A stretch of DNA of 64,000 bases, from NCBI GenBank assembly GCA_038496675.1, contig CM076656.1, forward strand, positions 16,512,134 to 16,576,133, read 5' to 3'. The notes below the pieces were generated by a model, which was not told the origin of the DNA, did not search any database, and saw only the letters and a list, made by a program, of their open reading frames with translations. The position numbers and the translations under genes are program-made. Origin of the DNA: Rachycentron canadum. Taxonomy: Eukaryota; Chordata; Actinopteri; Carangiformes; Rachycentridae. Positions 36,553 to 50,372 of this stretch are shown here, one piece after another; within the stretch, counting starts at the first letter, position 1, and each line of letters opens with the position of its first letter.

Positions 36553-37054
36553 TGGAAAAGAGAAGCACAACTGGGCATGCAAGCTCTTGTATGAATGTGT
36601 GTGTTTACGTGTGCATGGATGCATAACAATGCGTCAGTGCTTGTGGCACAAGGCACGGCCTCGGCTCGATTTAACCATCAGCTGAACGCCACTGTGACGC
36701 CAGGCAGACTTTGTGTGGCCACATACCTCCACTGAAGAAGATATGGAAAAAATCTGTGGACCAGTAAGTCTCAGAGATTACATGGCTCCTCTCGGCTCTG
36801 GCCTCAATAATGCCTCAAATCCAACAGTGCCATGTCACTGCAATTTGGGGCTTTTGTCTTTCCAAAAAAAAAAAAAGTGAATGTCCATGCCAATCATGCC
36901 CCATCATCTGTCTCTGACACTCCTGATGGGGCTGTTCATGAGCATGCGTGTGTAATATGCCTGAGAAAGAGCTTGTGTGTGTGTGTGTACGTAAAAGAGA
37001 GGGGAGGCATGAGAGAGGGGATTATATGCAGAAATAGCAATGGATCAACTGAAA

Positions 37055-37275
37055 CACAACATTGGCTTGATTTTTTTAATTGCCTCTGCAGTGAATGGCC
37101 GATTGCAGCTGTCAGCGTGAACAGCTGCTTGCCTAAAGAGATTGGACAGAACAAACTCTGGGAGACAGGAAAGAACAATGCTGGATGAATCATATGCAGC
37201 CGATGAGGTATTTTGCAACTTTGAAAAATGCATGCAGGATTAAGAATCACTTTTATTGGAAATTCACATCTGTTC
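37055..37275. promoter_or_regulatory. Candidate conserved non-coding element
   Basis: Unique block with TTTTTTAATTGCC, AGCTGTCAG, GGATTAAGAATC and a CCGATTGCAGC core, with no repeat signature. Weak, texture-based call. Confidence 0.2.
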
Positions 37276-40200
37276 CAAGGCGCATTTCCCAGGGAGCTTG
37301 CAAAGATACATTTTCTATGCTGTCTGGGTGAAGCAGAAACACTATGGTGTATTACTGCAAAGTAAACTTAGGGAGGCAATGCTTTTTTTCCCCTTCTTTC
37401 AGCTTTGTTAATGTGGAATTTGCGAGTTTACAAGTTGCAGTTTACAACTGTGGAAGAACCAGGGGGTCTGAACGATTTGATGGAGCAGTCTGTATGGATT
37501 TCCTGCAGAATATTTGTCAGACTTGCATTAAGCACTGTTGTTTTGCTCTCTCCCTCAGCCTAAGGCCTTGTGGCTGACTACTCCACATCTATAAATCACC
37601 AAGAACGTATGCTTATATCCCGGAGCGAGCACGCTGAGTCAGTCTGGCAAGGTTAATCACATTCACATCTCTTTGGCCTGTTTGCAGCAGCCAAATGATA
37701 ACCAAACACATATTATGGGGCATGATCCCTCTTGCTTGTGAATTCAGCTCATACCATGCTAAAGAGCTATATGGAGGTGAAACTGTGGCTCCATAGTGTT
37801 TTGGGGTTGGAACAACAGAAATAAAGCTGAAACAGATAAAGAATTGCTGCAGAAGGAGAGATACTGTAGGGGTGGGGCGGGGGTAGTAGAGGATGAAGCT
37901 CGACCATACCAACAGACACGCGTCTCATTCACGTTGCGCACTTGCTCATCTTACACTGGGGCCAGTGGTCGCCTGCACTCATATCCTTCTGTCTGTGTGT
38001 TTGATGGACTTTTAGAGAATATGGGAAGCTTTCCAAGTGTGACACATGGTTTCAAGCCCATGAATTTCTATGAATATAAGTAGTATATTTGTAGTATAAG
38101 TGTGGGTGTGCATGTTTCTGTCTATGCACGCGTCATTCTGCCTTCAATCTTTTTTCCATTCAATGCTTTCACTTTTTTCTCTTCTCAGAAGTGCCCTACC
38201 CAGATATGTAGGAATTAGGCCACATCGCTCACTACCATCCTGCTCTAATCAAAGTGCCGATTCTTGAAACAGACAGCTGTTGTCATGTGCCTTAGTTCCA
38301 ATGGCTATCTGTCCCTGTAGCTGCCCAAGTTCTTAGTTGGCCAGCTGAAGTTGTTGGGGGAACGAGGGTTCACGGCGTCTGCCAATTCAAACTCCAGTTA
38401 GAGCAGTGCTCCAATTCACAATACAGCACATACCAAGGTAATCCAAGGTAAGATAATTTTTTCTCCTCTCTGGCATGACTCATAACATCCTCAGCTTCGC
38501 AAATGTCTGAAGATGCTGATAAGATAATGTTAAAAGAAAACCTGGCTTTCAATGTTATATTTACCATGTGTATAATCACAGTTCTGGTGTGATACAAAAC
38601 ACACTAATACAATAGTTAAATTGATATCTAATGGAGCCTAATAGAGTGGTGATGGCAACTCACAAGCACAAGCAGCTGATTTTTTTAACAATAGTTTGTG
38701 TACGTGTGGCTTCTGTATTGTATGATATACGTGATCGCACAAAACTATACAAGGACTGACTCTTCTATAGACTAAATGTAAATGTGAGAAACATCTGCTG
38801 TGAAGCAAAGGGGGGGAAAACAGCCATATCAGTTTCCTAGCACTTCATACAGACGTTTCCCCACCTAACAGATTTGTGCTCAGAGTATATAACAGCGAGT
38901 CAATCAAACCTGACTGTTAGAAGTGTTCACCCTTTCCATGTTCCTCCACATTTCACTGCCTTAAAGCAACTCAAGCGGGAGGGAACATTCTCCAAATGCC
39001 TTCTTGGCTAAAAATTTGGTAGATCAAAATGGCTAGATTTGTACTCTCATGAGTTATTGTCTATCTGTCTATTCCTGGTTCAGGACAGTTGCCTGGGTGG
39101 GCCAGGGCAGAAACAATACCAAATGTTGCAGACTAACTGAAGGACATGCTTTATCACAGACACATCTGCAGATTAAGCCTCGAGCTGTCAGGTGTAAAGA
39201 GCAAACTTTGTATCTGGAGCAAAAACCTAAAGCAGCTTTTAAAATATCTAGTGTTAGGCTAAAAAATTACCCTTGATGTGCAAAATAGTTTCAAATACCA
39301 TTGAAAGACTGGAAGGGGAAAAAAAAAGAAACATTTACAATACAAAATGTGATTTTTGAATATAAGAAAGTGTATTTCCTGCAATGCACAAACACTCTTT
39401 CACACCTATGCACAGATGAAAGGTGAAAAATATTGAGTATTAATTCTTGAACTGGTGGGTGCAGAGGCATATGAGCATTTCAATTTCTGGGAGCAAAGAG
39501 AGTTGTGATAGGTCATTACAGAGCAATTTGTTCCCTGTTTCCATAATGCATCATGGCTGCAGACTAGAAGAGAGGGGGTGTTGTCACGAAAAGAGAAAGA
39601 CGAGGCATGTTCAAACAAAGTTGCATGCATTGGAATAAGCTTCACAGGCTGCTCAGTGAAGCCGTACATTGAACTGTTTTTGCTACTTGATTTATTGGTT
39701 TAAAATAACCTGGCCTGGAAAAGAAAGGCAGAAAAAAATATGAGAGAATGCAAGATTGGGGAGAAGTTTAACCCTCAAAACACACATACACAAACACATA
39801 AGCAGGTCTTAGGTCAGAGGTCAAATGGCTCTGAACTCTCTCCCTTTAGGCCGAGGACATCAGAGGTCCCTCTGTGTGCTGCTCTCCATTTATTTTACCC
39901 ATCATCCCTCATCAGGCTGGGATGACCCTGTGACCCCAGAGCTAGGGTTACCTGTCAGTTGACTGTCTATTCATGAGCACGGGGCTTGACGCTATGTCAA
40001 CATTTACTCTGTGAAAAAGGAGGGAGGAAGAAAAGAGGAGTTTAGTGGTGTGAGGACCAAGGTGACAAACAAGAGCAAGGTAGAAAATTAGTTTTATGTT
40101 AAAATAAGTGAATAAAAATCTATCTTTCCTTTGTTTCCACACTCATAAGTTCAGGTTTCAGGCAGTGCATGGCACTGACTAGTTCCCTTCAGTGCACAGT

Positions 40201-43200
40201 TAACATGCATGTGTGATAATTTGCGTTTACTTAAAGGCAAAGATTCAAAGAAACTCAGCAAACAGATGCCTGCTTGGATAGAAACTGAGGGGTACCTACA
40301 AAAAGTCCCCTCCACCCCCACCCCCAACATGCTGTCAGCTATCAATCAAGGTGCCGTAAGTGGGATCCTTGAATGGAGATGCTATCAGCGCTGCCCCGTA
40401 TACACTCACACCACGGTTTCCCTTATCTCTGCTGAGATAACAGATCCCGTCTAACAGCGAGAGGCCTGAACCAGAGACACTCGCTTTCTGCATCTCACCC
40501 TGTCTGTCTGCCTGTCTGTCTGCCTGTCTGCCTGTCTGTCTCTCTCTCTTTCTCTCTCTCTCTCAGACAGGGGTCCTCCAAAAAAAAAAAAAAAACACTC
40601 AATTTGCTCTGGTTCCTGTTTAAAATTCAATAAGTGTGTCTCTTATATTGCAACCTTGTGGTGCTAGTGGAGGCTACAGAGGGCGCGTGCTACTTCTGAT
40701 TCCAATCTCTGATGTTATCAGCCACTAGAAGAAACACGATACATGTCTCAGTTGACAAATCTGGATGGGCATGAAATTAAACAAAAATCAGAAGCATGAA
40801 AACAGAGCAATTTCCTGCAACTGTACTTTTTATGATTATTATTTTGTAAACACTGGGTTCCCAGATGTTATTAGCCAAAAAGGAATAGATGGCTCGAGCT
40901 TGTGTAGTTCATTGGTATTGTATGGACAGGTTCATACATATATATCAAATTAGACGTGAATACAAATACAACAGTTTCATATTTGAATAAATGCATTATC
41001 TGCAGGCTGTGAAAATATGCAGTGTTTTTACCATGTGGTGTTGCAGATATGTGAAGTCAGAGGTGTTATGTTTTTTTTCTTTGGTTTGAGGACAGTGAGT
41101 TGAGGAGATGGTCCTGAACTGGCCTTGTTTTCGGGCTTCCACCAGACCACAGCACGTTAGGCCTAATAACAAAAACAAGCATCCCGGTGTGGAGCTGGTC
41201 CCACAGTGTGAGGACCTTAATGAGGAACATGTGGAGCTGCCCAGACTCACAGTCAGAGGAAACCCAATCCCTCACTCCCTCTTTTTCTCCCCCTTCCCCC
41301 TCTTTCTCCCATTCTTTCTTTCTCACTCTTCCTTGCTTCACTCTCTACATTTTCTGTTGCTAAGTCTTAAGTTTTAATGATCAATTACCGCTTTCAGGTT
41401 CTTTGTGATTCTGTTAGATATTTTTTTTTATATCTGTACAAAACTTAAAACTGCCTCTTCTTCTTGCTGAGGTTGATAGAAACCGGCTATTCACACTTTA
41501 TTTTTCCTCGATTGTACCCGAACAAGTGACCCACTGTCAGCAGGAGAAATATGCTGGCCTTGTTTTTTACCTGATACACACTCCTCCAGTTCACCCACAC
41601 CCTGACTCTCTCAAACTTGTTTCAGAGTTGGTAGTGTAGAGCTACATATTTGCTGGGTCATGCAATGCAATACACTGGTAAGGAAACGTGGGAAGAAAGA
41701 GGTCTTTCTCCACCCATCAAGCCTGACAGGCGGTCTTGGAGTTTCTTTCATGTGCTGAATTCATCCTTACCATCCACCTGGATCAATTAACTGTTTGCTT
41801 CACTGGCCATCAATGCTGTGGTGTGGAACTGCAGTTCATTTAGTAGACAGAAGCTTATTGAGTAAAACTGTGGCTTTGATTTTTTTGTGTGTGTGTGAGC
41901 AAATGTATTATTTCCACCACTGCTGATCAAACTCTGCATATTATCATCTTCTGCTGTTATAAATTAAATTAAACAATATGTTTTTCTCCTCAGGAAATGT
42001 CATCAGTTTGTTCTGAAGGCAAACACTGCCATAGGTGAGACATGCATTCATCTTAATCTTCTGTACTGTACATCCACACCATCAACAGATCTCCCTCCTC
42101 CACCATGTCACTGCCCTGTCTCCTAGTTGTTCTGGGAAACACGAAGTCTAACCTGTTTGAGGAGATTTAAATGTGACCATAAAGCGCAGCCATAAAGCAG
42201 ATCAACCAAGCAAGCCTCCAAAATTAGCTGAACAAACAGAGTAAGGTAGAGCCCTGTGGGGGGATAAACTTGGCACACTGGATCCAGTGTGACAGAGGCC
42301 CCTCATGGCAGCTCAGAACAATCCACACGTTCCACTTGGGTTGAGCTGTCTTCGTTTCCCCCTCCACTATATATATCAGCCCCACATCAACATGGGCCTG
42401 TGAAGACCTTTCACAAGACTGACAGGCCACCTGAATCACACAATTGTGTGGCCGGAGGAGCCTGCATGTGTATAGAAAAACCAGTGATCCAATAACTGTC
42501 TGGGTTCACTTCTCTCTCATAAAGTCAGGAGGAAGGCGCAGAGGGAGACCCACAGCTACAAACCAAATGTCCCATCAGCACCAAAACAAAACCTCTGCCT
42601 TTAAAACTACACAAACCTTTACTGTTGATTTTCTTAACACCAGTATTTCATTTCGCAATTGGCTGCCGTGTTACAATTCTTTATTTGCACGGCACCAAAA
42701 CCGCACTGTGTGTCTCAGGCAAAAAGGCTGAAAGCTGGTGAAGCCTATGTGCCTTGCAGATGGTCTGGCCTCACAGCAGCTGTGCAAATGAAAGACGGAG
42801 TGTCGTTGAAGGAGTGAGAGAGATGGAAAGTTGGCCACAAAAGGACAAGAGTAACACACAAGTTGCTAACTGAGAATGTAATGGAAAATTGAATAGCACA
42901 CTAAGATTTGCTGAGAGAAAATGATTGAGTCAGTATTTTGTACGTGACAGAAACTGACAATAACCAACTTTCAAGGAGACTTGAAGGAGGAATTTACTGA
43001 CCCCAAATAAACTACTACTCAGTGTAATGCAGAAAACTAAAATTATAGGTTTCCTGTACTCTCAGTCATTAATGTCAGGATAATGCTGTCTCTAACTTCA
43101 AAATAAAAGTTTAAAGTTCTATATTTAACATGATTCTCTCGATAAACTAAGTGAGACGCACTCACAATTGTCAATCAAATGCCATTATTTTAGCTCCAAG

Positions 43201-43560
43201 TCTGGAGTGAGAAAACAACAGGTGAGGAAATCCTGCTTAATGCTGAAAACACACAAACATTTGTCCTCAGGAGGAGGGGGAGTCAAACAGCACAGCAGAT
43301 GCCTCTGAGTGCTTTGTGGTGCAAAAAACTTCAAACTTTCTGCATGGGGAAACAGTTGTATTATTTACCACATCTGTGTATGTGCATCTTAATCTCAGCA
43401 CAGACAGGAGATATATATATATATATCATAATCAGGGCAATTATAATTTCTCGCCGCCCCTCACTGTTGTCGAGGGCCACTCTGTCCACCGTCCACATCC
43501 CCAGTAATTGTGCCACTACATGTAAATATCAAGTGGTTAGTGAATAATTAGTATTTCATT

Positions 43561-43746
43561 GGCCAGCAGTCACCTCTGGGCCCCGTCTACACTTTAGACC
43601 CCTCCCTCGTAGAGCCGCCCTGAAGACAGGGGCCCCCTTTTGAATGACAGCGCTTGGGAAAGAAGACGAATTTTTGTCTGATTTCCCGCAGCCACAGCGT
43701 CGATGAGAAGCAGCCGAGGATCTCCATTCTAACTGAATGGATTGGT
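43561..43746 (+). promoter_or_regulatory. Promoter / 5' UTR region of the RGM gene
   Basis: A CATTGGCC (inverted CCAAT-type box) at about 43557-43564 is followed by GC-richer sequence (CCCCGTCTAC, GAGCCGCCCTG). This leads into the first exon upstream of the ATG at 43747. The transcription start is not resolved. Confidence 0.4.
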
Positions 43747-43855
43747 ATGGGGAGAAGCGGACCTCAAACCACGGCTAAGCGGCAGCTTTGGGACTGTGTA
43801 ACGTTGACGATGGTTTTACTTTCGCTGCTGTTTCGACCAGGTAAGCGTTGCCTTT

Positions 43856-43889
<34 letters not shown>

Positions 43890-46800
43890 GCCCCCTGTTT
43901 CGGTCCGTGCTCCTCCACTCTCCTCTCCTTCATGTAAAGCTGTGTCCTGCAAATGGAGGTAGAGGTGGAAAAAAAAAAAAAAAAAAAGGAAAAAAAAAAG
44001 TTTACTTTTACGCAGCATGGCCAAGCTCCAAGTCTCTAACTTTTGTCGCACGTAAGCACTGATACTTGTTTTTGTTTAGTTTTTTTTCGTGGTGTTTGGT
44101 GGTTTTTAAAGCCGGATTAAAAGTCGCCGTTGTGTTAAAGTATCCCGTCCACAGCGGGGACAAAGTAATGTCCTGTAGCTGCGGAGTGTCTCAGCCTCCA
44201 GCCTGCTCTGCAGCACTTGTGTCGCTGTTAGCCGAGCAGCACGAGTCCGCCCGCTTTACCGACCTGTTTCTTGTCTTTTCCTTCTTCTTGTTGTTTTTGC
44301 TTTGTTTAAAAAAAAAAAAAAAAAAAAATTAAACTCTCACTAAACCACTAAACACATTTTTGTCGCCCGCCGCTTAACGTCTTAGCTCGGCTATAACCGA
44401 ACACACGAGTTGCTGCTGTAAAGTTGTTGGGTTTTTTTTTTTTTGTTGTTGTTGTTTGTCTGTTGTTGTTTTTTTTTTGTTTTGTTTTGTTTCTTTCTTT
44501 CTACCAAGTCCCGTTCAAGCTGCGGCTTAGCCCTCCGTTAGCATAGCTCATTAGCAACAGGCGTTCAGCAGCCGCAGCCCGACAGAAAGAAAAGCACGGG
44601 GCTTGTTTTTTTTTAAAAATATATATTTTTATATATATACATATAAAGCAGAAGATACCGCTGATAGGAAACCATATTGTTATATTTAGTATTGGTTCCT
44701 TGGCGGTGGCTTTCACGCCCGGTTTGTTTGGTTGGAGCTGCTTTGTTGAGTCCGTTTTGGAGCACGGTATTCTCCCCCCCCCCCCGTTCATGCTTCATTT
44801 ATTAACTTTGTTGGCCACCATGCATGGGGGTCCAACTTCTTGGCCTCTGAACGCGTTGGCCATCAAAGGAGCATGTTGATATATTTCATATATTATGTCT
44901 CCAAGGTGTTTATCAGTTTTGTGTTTAAGTTGACACACACGAGATCTACATTTGATCAGATCAGAGAATTTCTTCTCTTTTTTTTTCTTTCTTTTTTACT
45001 GAGGAGTTTCTTACTGATTTAATTAAACTGTTATTAAAGTTAGACATTACCTCTGTGAGGGAATCAGTAAAAACTATCCATACTAACTTACTGTTACATA
45101 CAATTGATTTGTTATTATAGAAGTCACCTGGCAGTTAAGGGCCTTTATTTTTGCTTTAATTGATGATAACAGTATATGTAAAGAGGATGACAGAACTATT
45201 TGAGCTGTGTTTTGGAGCATTTGTAAAGAGCCTTGCTTCCTCTGTGTTGTTTTGGTACTTTTGCAATAGGTTGTTGTCAATCAGCTTTGCTCAGCTTTGC
45301 TATTTTTTAAATTTTGTGCTAGGATTTTAAATGGTGTGATGGATCATGCCTGAAACACATTTAGATGTTGGTCATGATAAATTAAAAAAACAAAACTAAA
45401 CTAATTTGTCCATATTAAACAGACCAGTGTCCAAAACATTGGTCAATTTATTCTTAAGTATTTAATTTACACAGTGTCAAAGTGTAACTGTTGTGAATTT
45501 ATTATGATTTCACTAAAACCACCATATTTGTTTTTGAAAATGGTTCACCTATCAGTCAATATCATATAAAGGCACTGTTTTGTATTGATCTTGAGTTTCT
45601 GGCTCTGAGCCTACTAAGGTGGTCATAGTGGGTAATGTGTTGGTACAAATACTGACTACTTAACACTGTTATATGCTACAAACCGACTTGGTTTAAAGGA
45701 TTGACAAACAATGTCTTTATCTCCTTCTATAGCTTTAAAACTGTAATCCACTAATCTATAGTATATTGTTAGCAGAGCTGTTGGTGTGCTCAGTTTGTAT
45801 TTAACTTTTTCTGTCCTCACACTCTTTGGTAGCCTGCTAAGTGCTGGAGAAAAAAGACTCTTTAGGGATGCATGGTTGTTGATGTCTGTGCAGGCAGTGA
45901 TTGTCAAAAAGTGCCAATTACAGCAGACTTGGCTGACCTCGCAGTGAGATGGGGGAGCCCTGTTGGAATTCAGAGGAGGGATGCAAAATGGCTCTAACTC
46001 GACCCCTCACACTCTATCTCGGTTTTGTGAGGGCTGGTGTTGAACTGCAGTGACTGTGAGGTGCATTACTCATCTGCCAGGCTCCCTCTGTGTATCAGAT
46101 GTAGAGTGGAAATGAAGAAATTATTTTAAAAAATCTTATTCATGAGCACTAGGTGTGAAATCTCCCTGCTTATCTTGTCGTCTTTGTTAGGGTGGTTTGG
46201 AGATTTGACAGAGCTTTGGTCTAAACAGAAGAATCTTCTGTTGCCATAGAAGGGCAGTCCATTGCAACTGATCCAGGTCTTGCAGTCAAAGTGATGTATG
46301 TGTTGTGGATGCTGGCTGATGCTGATCTCCTGTCTGTTGAAAATGGAAAATTAAATCTCTCCCAGTCTGCATATAACATAGCCCACCCGACAGTAGCTCA
46401 CAACTGAAATGAACTTGATGAGTAGCCACACTCCTTATTCCTGCAAAAGTAGTTATAGTTTAGGGTTAAGCTGATATCCCACTTGTGAGTTCTAACTTTA
46501 CCGGAAGCCCTCTATTTAGGCCGTACCACCCAAATATCACATGCTGTGTTTGCAGCCCCCGCCCCCGTCCAGCTTCCAGTTTTCACCCTCAGTTGCTGAA
46601 GAAGCGTCATTCTTTGTGATATTAATTTTGTGATTGAAGTTAGATGCCCTTGTACACCAAGCTCTTCCGTACCATGTAGAGCAGCTTAATGAATTTCAAT
46701 TACCTCAGCAACAGCCAAACCACATTCAACACCCTGAGGCAAACTAACACAGGTTGGTTTCCTCCTACAGTGAGGCTACATGCTATTTCTGTGAGGGCTA

Positions 46801-49800
46801 GTTGGGGGAAATAAGTTTTCACTGACTCTGGAGCACAGTGTGGGATCATGGCCTCGTGAGCTCACGCATTTGGGTTTTAATGGCTCTCCTGATTGAGCTA
46901 AAGTTGATAGTGGAAAGGTTTTGACTCTGCTGCCTCAAGCATTGAGCTGAGGTAATGTGTCCATAAATGTGAGATGGATTTTTAGATTCTTGTTACTAAT
47001 AAACTTTTTTTTGGTTTATATCTGGAGGTCAGCATAATTTTTGCAAAGAGGGAGGTAATGGAGGAAAACGCTGAGACAAACGTTTTTATAGTAATTGTAA
47101 CATATGTAGATATTGCAGGACAAATTGTTGATTGTCGTTGTTTTTGTTTTTCAGCTCACTGCCAGCTGTGTCGAATTCAGCGCTGTAATGCAGAGTACGT
47201 GGCTTCTACCTCACCCTCTAGTGGCCTCCAGGAGGATGTGGCTCTGGATGTGGACTACTGCATCGCCCTGAGGGCCTACGCCCTGTGCACGCGGCGACAG
47301 GCGCGCAGCTGTCGGGGTGACTTGGTTTACCACTCAGCCGTCTTCCGCATCAAGGAATTATTCTCTCAACACAACTGCTCCAGCGATGGGCCCACCTCCT
47401 CCGCCAAGGTCCCCAGCACGTCTCGGCCGGCCGTGTCAGAGCTGTGCGACTATGAGAATCGGGTCCTTGTGTCGGGCTCAGGGGGCCAGCAGAAGAAATA
47501 CGCCCACTGTGGATTATTTGGAGACCCGCACCTACGGACTTTCCGAGATGAGTTTCAGACCTGTAAGGTGGAAGGGGCGTGGCCTCTGATCGACAATCGC
47601 TTCCTGTCGGTGCAGGTGACCAATGTGCCTGTTGTCCTTGGCTCAAGTGCCACAGCTACGAGCAAGGTAAGGATAGTTTTATAGCAGGGGCCTGTGTTTG
47701 AATACATTTTGGAGGCCTGAATAAGTAAATCTATTCAGAATTTCACAAGAAAAAAGGAAAGGTTAAAGGAAACCCTAATAAACCTACTTGACTTTTATTC
47801 TATCGATATATATTGTATAGGGTATCTTGCAAACCCCATCGAGGGAAGCTGTATCCTGCTTATCCTGCTGGCAATTGTTGTGGTTTCTGCTGGGAATCCA
47901 CTGCTTTTGTCACAACCACCTTCTATACCTGCTTTAGAACTGAACACTCACGTCACATGTTTGAATCTAATGGCCTATATGAGTAGACTGCTCTTGGGTG
48001 CTAGCTCACAAGCTCAAGTATTGCCATAAAGTATCAAACATGTGAAGTTAATCGTCATTCCACGGTGCCTCTCGAGCCTCCAGCATTCCTCTTGTCTTGG
48101 AGCTCCTTCAGATCTGTGAGGGGAAAAGAGAGGAGGGGAGTCCTTAGTGGTGTTGAATCACAGACATGCTTGAGCGCTCTACCTTTAACACATGGGTGGT
48201 CATATGGTAGTGATTAACGCTCACTCAAACATTTTCCTCCACCGCCACGATCTGGAATGTTTTTTTCACCCCTCTGGTCAAATAATTAACTGGGTGCTTT
48301 TTGTGTAAATATGGAATAATGTGGAAAAATAGAGGAATAATTGGAAAGCAGCATTGTTTTTATTCAGTTTATTAAATAGGCCTTTAAAGCTCTAGTTTCT
48401 TTATTGTTGAAACTTGTATCATACCTATATCTTTATGCACAGACTGTCTATTAAACATAGGTTAAATAAGCTGAAGTTTATGTCTAAATAGTAAGTAATA
48501 GGAATTTGTTTCCCACTGTTGGGTAATGTTACTGGTTTTCCTAATTCTGCTGTATGTAAACAAGCTATGGAAAACAATAAACTGTGTCATATTGCACCAG
48601 GGATTTCAGAGCAAACCTTTTCAGAGGCATTAGCAGCCTAATGCAAACTTGTACCGTGTGTACAGTCTGCATGTCTGTGCCAGCACCCGCATGGACCCAT
48701 CATGCTTTTGGAATTGTTTTCTACTGCCAGACTTAAGACAGGAAATCATCCATCAAATACAGTATCCCCGTACGTGTAAATGTATCCGCAGCCACTGCTT
48801 TGTCAAGATGTTTTTGAAGAAAAAGAGGTTAGGCCCCAATTTCTCAAAGCTCAGCTGGAATACAAATCACAGTCAGTCACTGAGCAAAAGCCGGCAGTGC
48901 CAGTATAGAAGTGAAGGAAGATAAACGGATAATTGAGCCGGTTATGAAACAGTCTTGTTTGGTCAGACGTTCAAGGACAACTAGTAGTTTATTGCCTTTA
49001 TTTTTAGTGTCAGTAATTCGGTGTGTGTGTGTGTGTGGCTAAGAAAGTAACGTGAAGAGTTTGGTTAGTTACAACAACACTGACAGCAAGTGTGCTATGA
49101 TTATGAATAAATTGGCAGAAGATTACAAGACAAAAATCACTGTTGCTCTATGGCAAAAGGGCCACAATGCCTCAGCCTTTTAAATTAGTGGTTTCCTGCT
49201 GCCACCTTGTGGTTTAATTCAATACTGTTGTTTTTAAGGAGTTCTCTCGCCACCCTCTCCAGTGTATCATTGCACTTCATCAAGGATGTGACTTGTTAGC
49301 TTAGTTATCAGTGGCCTCATGTATATAAAAAATATTCAGTCATGGGCTGAATCATAGCGATTATTTAGGTAGATATTTTGAATTCAATATCATGCCTTCA
49401 TTTGACTTATTTTTCAAAAATGTATATAAAAACGTAAATGATGATGTGACCTTTGTTGGAATATGTACCAGTGTTGTTCCTTTACATCTGGAGAATATGA
49501 TTTGTGGGTCAGGGCATCTTTGTGTTTGTCACATCTTACATTTTTATGAAATTTTTTTTAAAAAATCTGACAATTTGGACATTGCACTTGGCCATATTGT
49601 GATCTCAACCATGTTTTCATTAATTGTTCAGCCACAGTTCAAACTATAACTAATTTAATTTGTTTCTCTGTTTCAGATCACAGTGATCTTCAAGTCCTAT
49701 CATGGCTGTACAGACCAGAAGGTGTACCAGGCCACCACTGAGGATCTGCCACTTGCTTTTCAGGATGGGACTCGCAGCGGAGGTGAAAGCGGCAGCCTGA

Positions 49801-50372
49801 CCATCGTAGGGTGCGGCGGCTCTGGAGTGGGCCGGCAGGTGAAAATTCAGGCCCGTTACATTGGCACTTCCATCATCATCCGGCGCGTAGGCAGCTACCT
49901 AACCTTTGCCATCCGCATGCCGGAGGAAAACCTGGACTTTGCGGAGGACAATGGGGGTCTGCAGCTCTGCCTGCACGGCTGCCCGCGCAACGAGCTCATC
50001 AAAGAGCACACGTTGGCCCGGCAGAGCCAACAGCCCCGCCTGCAGGGCACCAACACAGAGCTCGGGCCTCTGCGGCCTCCTCACCAAGTCTACACAGTGG
50101 AGCGGGCCACGGCCAAGTGTAGAGAGACTCTGCAGGTGGAAGACGTGTACTTTCAGTCCTGTGTGTTTGACTTGCTGACCACAGGAGACCCTGAGTTCTC
50201 TATGGCAGCCTACGGCGCGCTTGAGGATTTAAAGGCTCTACCGCCCAGTAAACTGAAGCAGAACTCCCCGAGGACTCCTCATCTTTACAGCCAAGGGGTG
50301 TCACAGACGTCAGCTGCAGCAGCCAACAGCCCCCTGCTCACAGTCCTTATCCTCATTCTGCTGCTTTTGTAA
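43747..50372 (+). CDS. rgmd: Repulsive guidance molecule family protein, probably RGMd
   Basis: GPI-anchored co-receptor for BMPs and ligand for neogenin, acting at the cell surface in axon guidance and BMP signalling. Exons: 43747-43840, 47155-47666 and 49677-50372 (stop TAA), giving 1302 nt and 433 aa (RGMs are typically 420-450). ATG 43747 is the first in-frame ATG, before a hydrophobic signal segment at about residues 17-29. The N-terminal cysteine-rich domain has CRGDLVYHSAV with RGD at 85-87, and an N-glycosylation site at N105. The autocleavage site FGDPH (GDPH at 154-157) opens the partial von Willebrand D domain, with TCKVEGAWPLIDN after it. The C-terminal half has GCTDQKVYQ, ARYIGTSIIIRRVG and YFQSCVFDLLTTGD. 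The end is a hydrophobic GPI signal after SAAAANSP. Core sequence is closest to RGMB, but human RGMB has RGN where this has RGD. The 19p13.3-like neighbours favour the fish lineage rgmd. Family certain, member d versus b less so. Confidence 0.93.
43841..47154 (+). other. RGM gene intron 1
   Basis: Starts GTAAGC, ends TTTTTCAG. Begins with a (CT)n run at 43856-43889, then A runs (43971-44000, 44308-44328) and GT/T-rich DNA near 44430-44500. CpG-rich stretches near 44120-44260 suggest the promoter island extends into the intron. The rest is unique and non-coding. Confidence 0.8.
47667..49676 (+). other. RGM gene intron 2
   Basis: GTAAGG donor, TTTCAG acceptor, about 2.0 kb. Contains a short (GT)n at 49021-49037 and no recognised element. 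Confidence 0.85.

Larger units (their letters stand above)
28546..43560. other. Large gene-poor interval upstream of the RGM gene
   Basis: About 15 kb with no supportable exon on either strand. Frames of 60-158 codons coincide with CA, TG, CT or GA tracts or lack family features. Named sub-features: (TTCTC)n at 29920-30042, G run at 33043-33057, (TG)n at 35190-35258, shorter TG tracts at 33943-33957 and 36520-36550, CTGT/CT-rich at 40498-40565, TA run at 43409-43426. Unique blocks at 34585-34700 and 37055-37275 may be regulatory. Confidence 0.6.

Noticed and set aside
43654..43746. In-frame N-terminal extension of the RGM protein
   Set aside because: It starts from TTG, not ATG; the first in-frame ATG is 43747, directly before the signal segment.
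43747..50372. Assignment to hemojuvelin (rgmc)
   Set aside because: FGDPHLRTF, EGAWPLIDN and HGCTDQKVYQ follow RGMB-type wording; hemojuvelin has FGDPHVRSF and QECIDQKVYQ.
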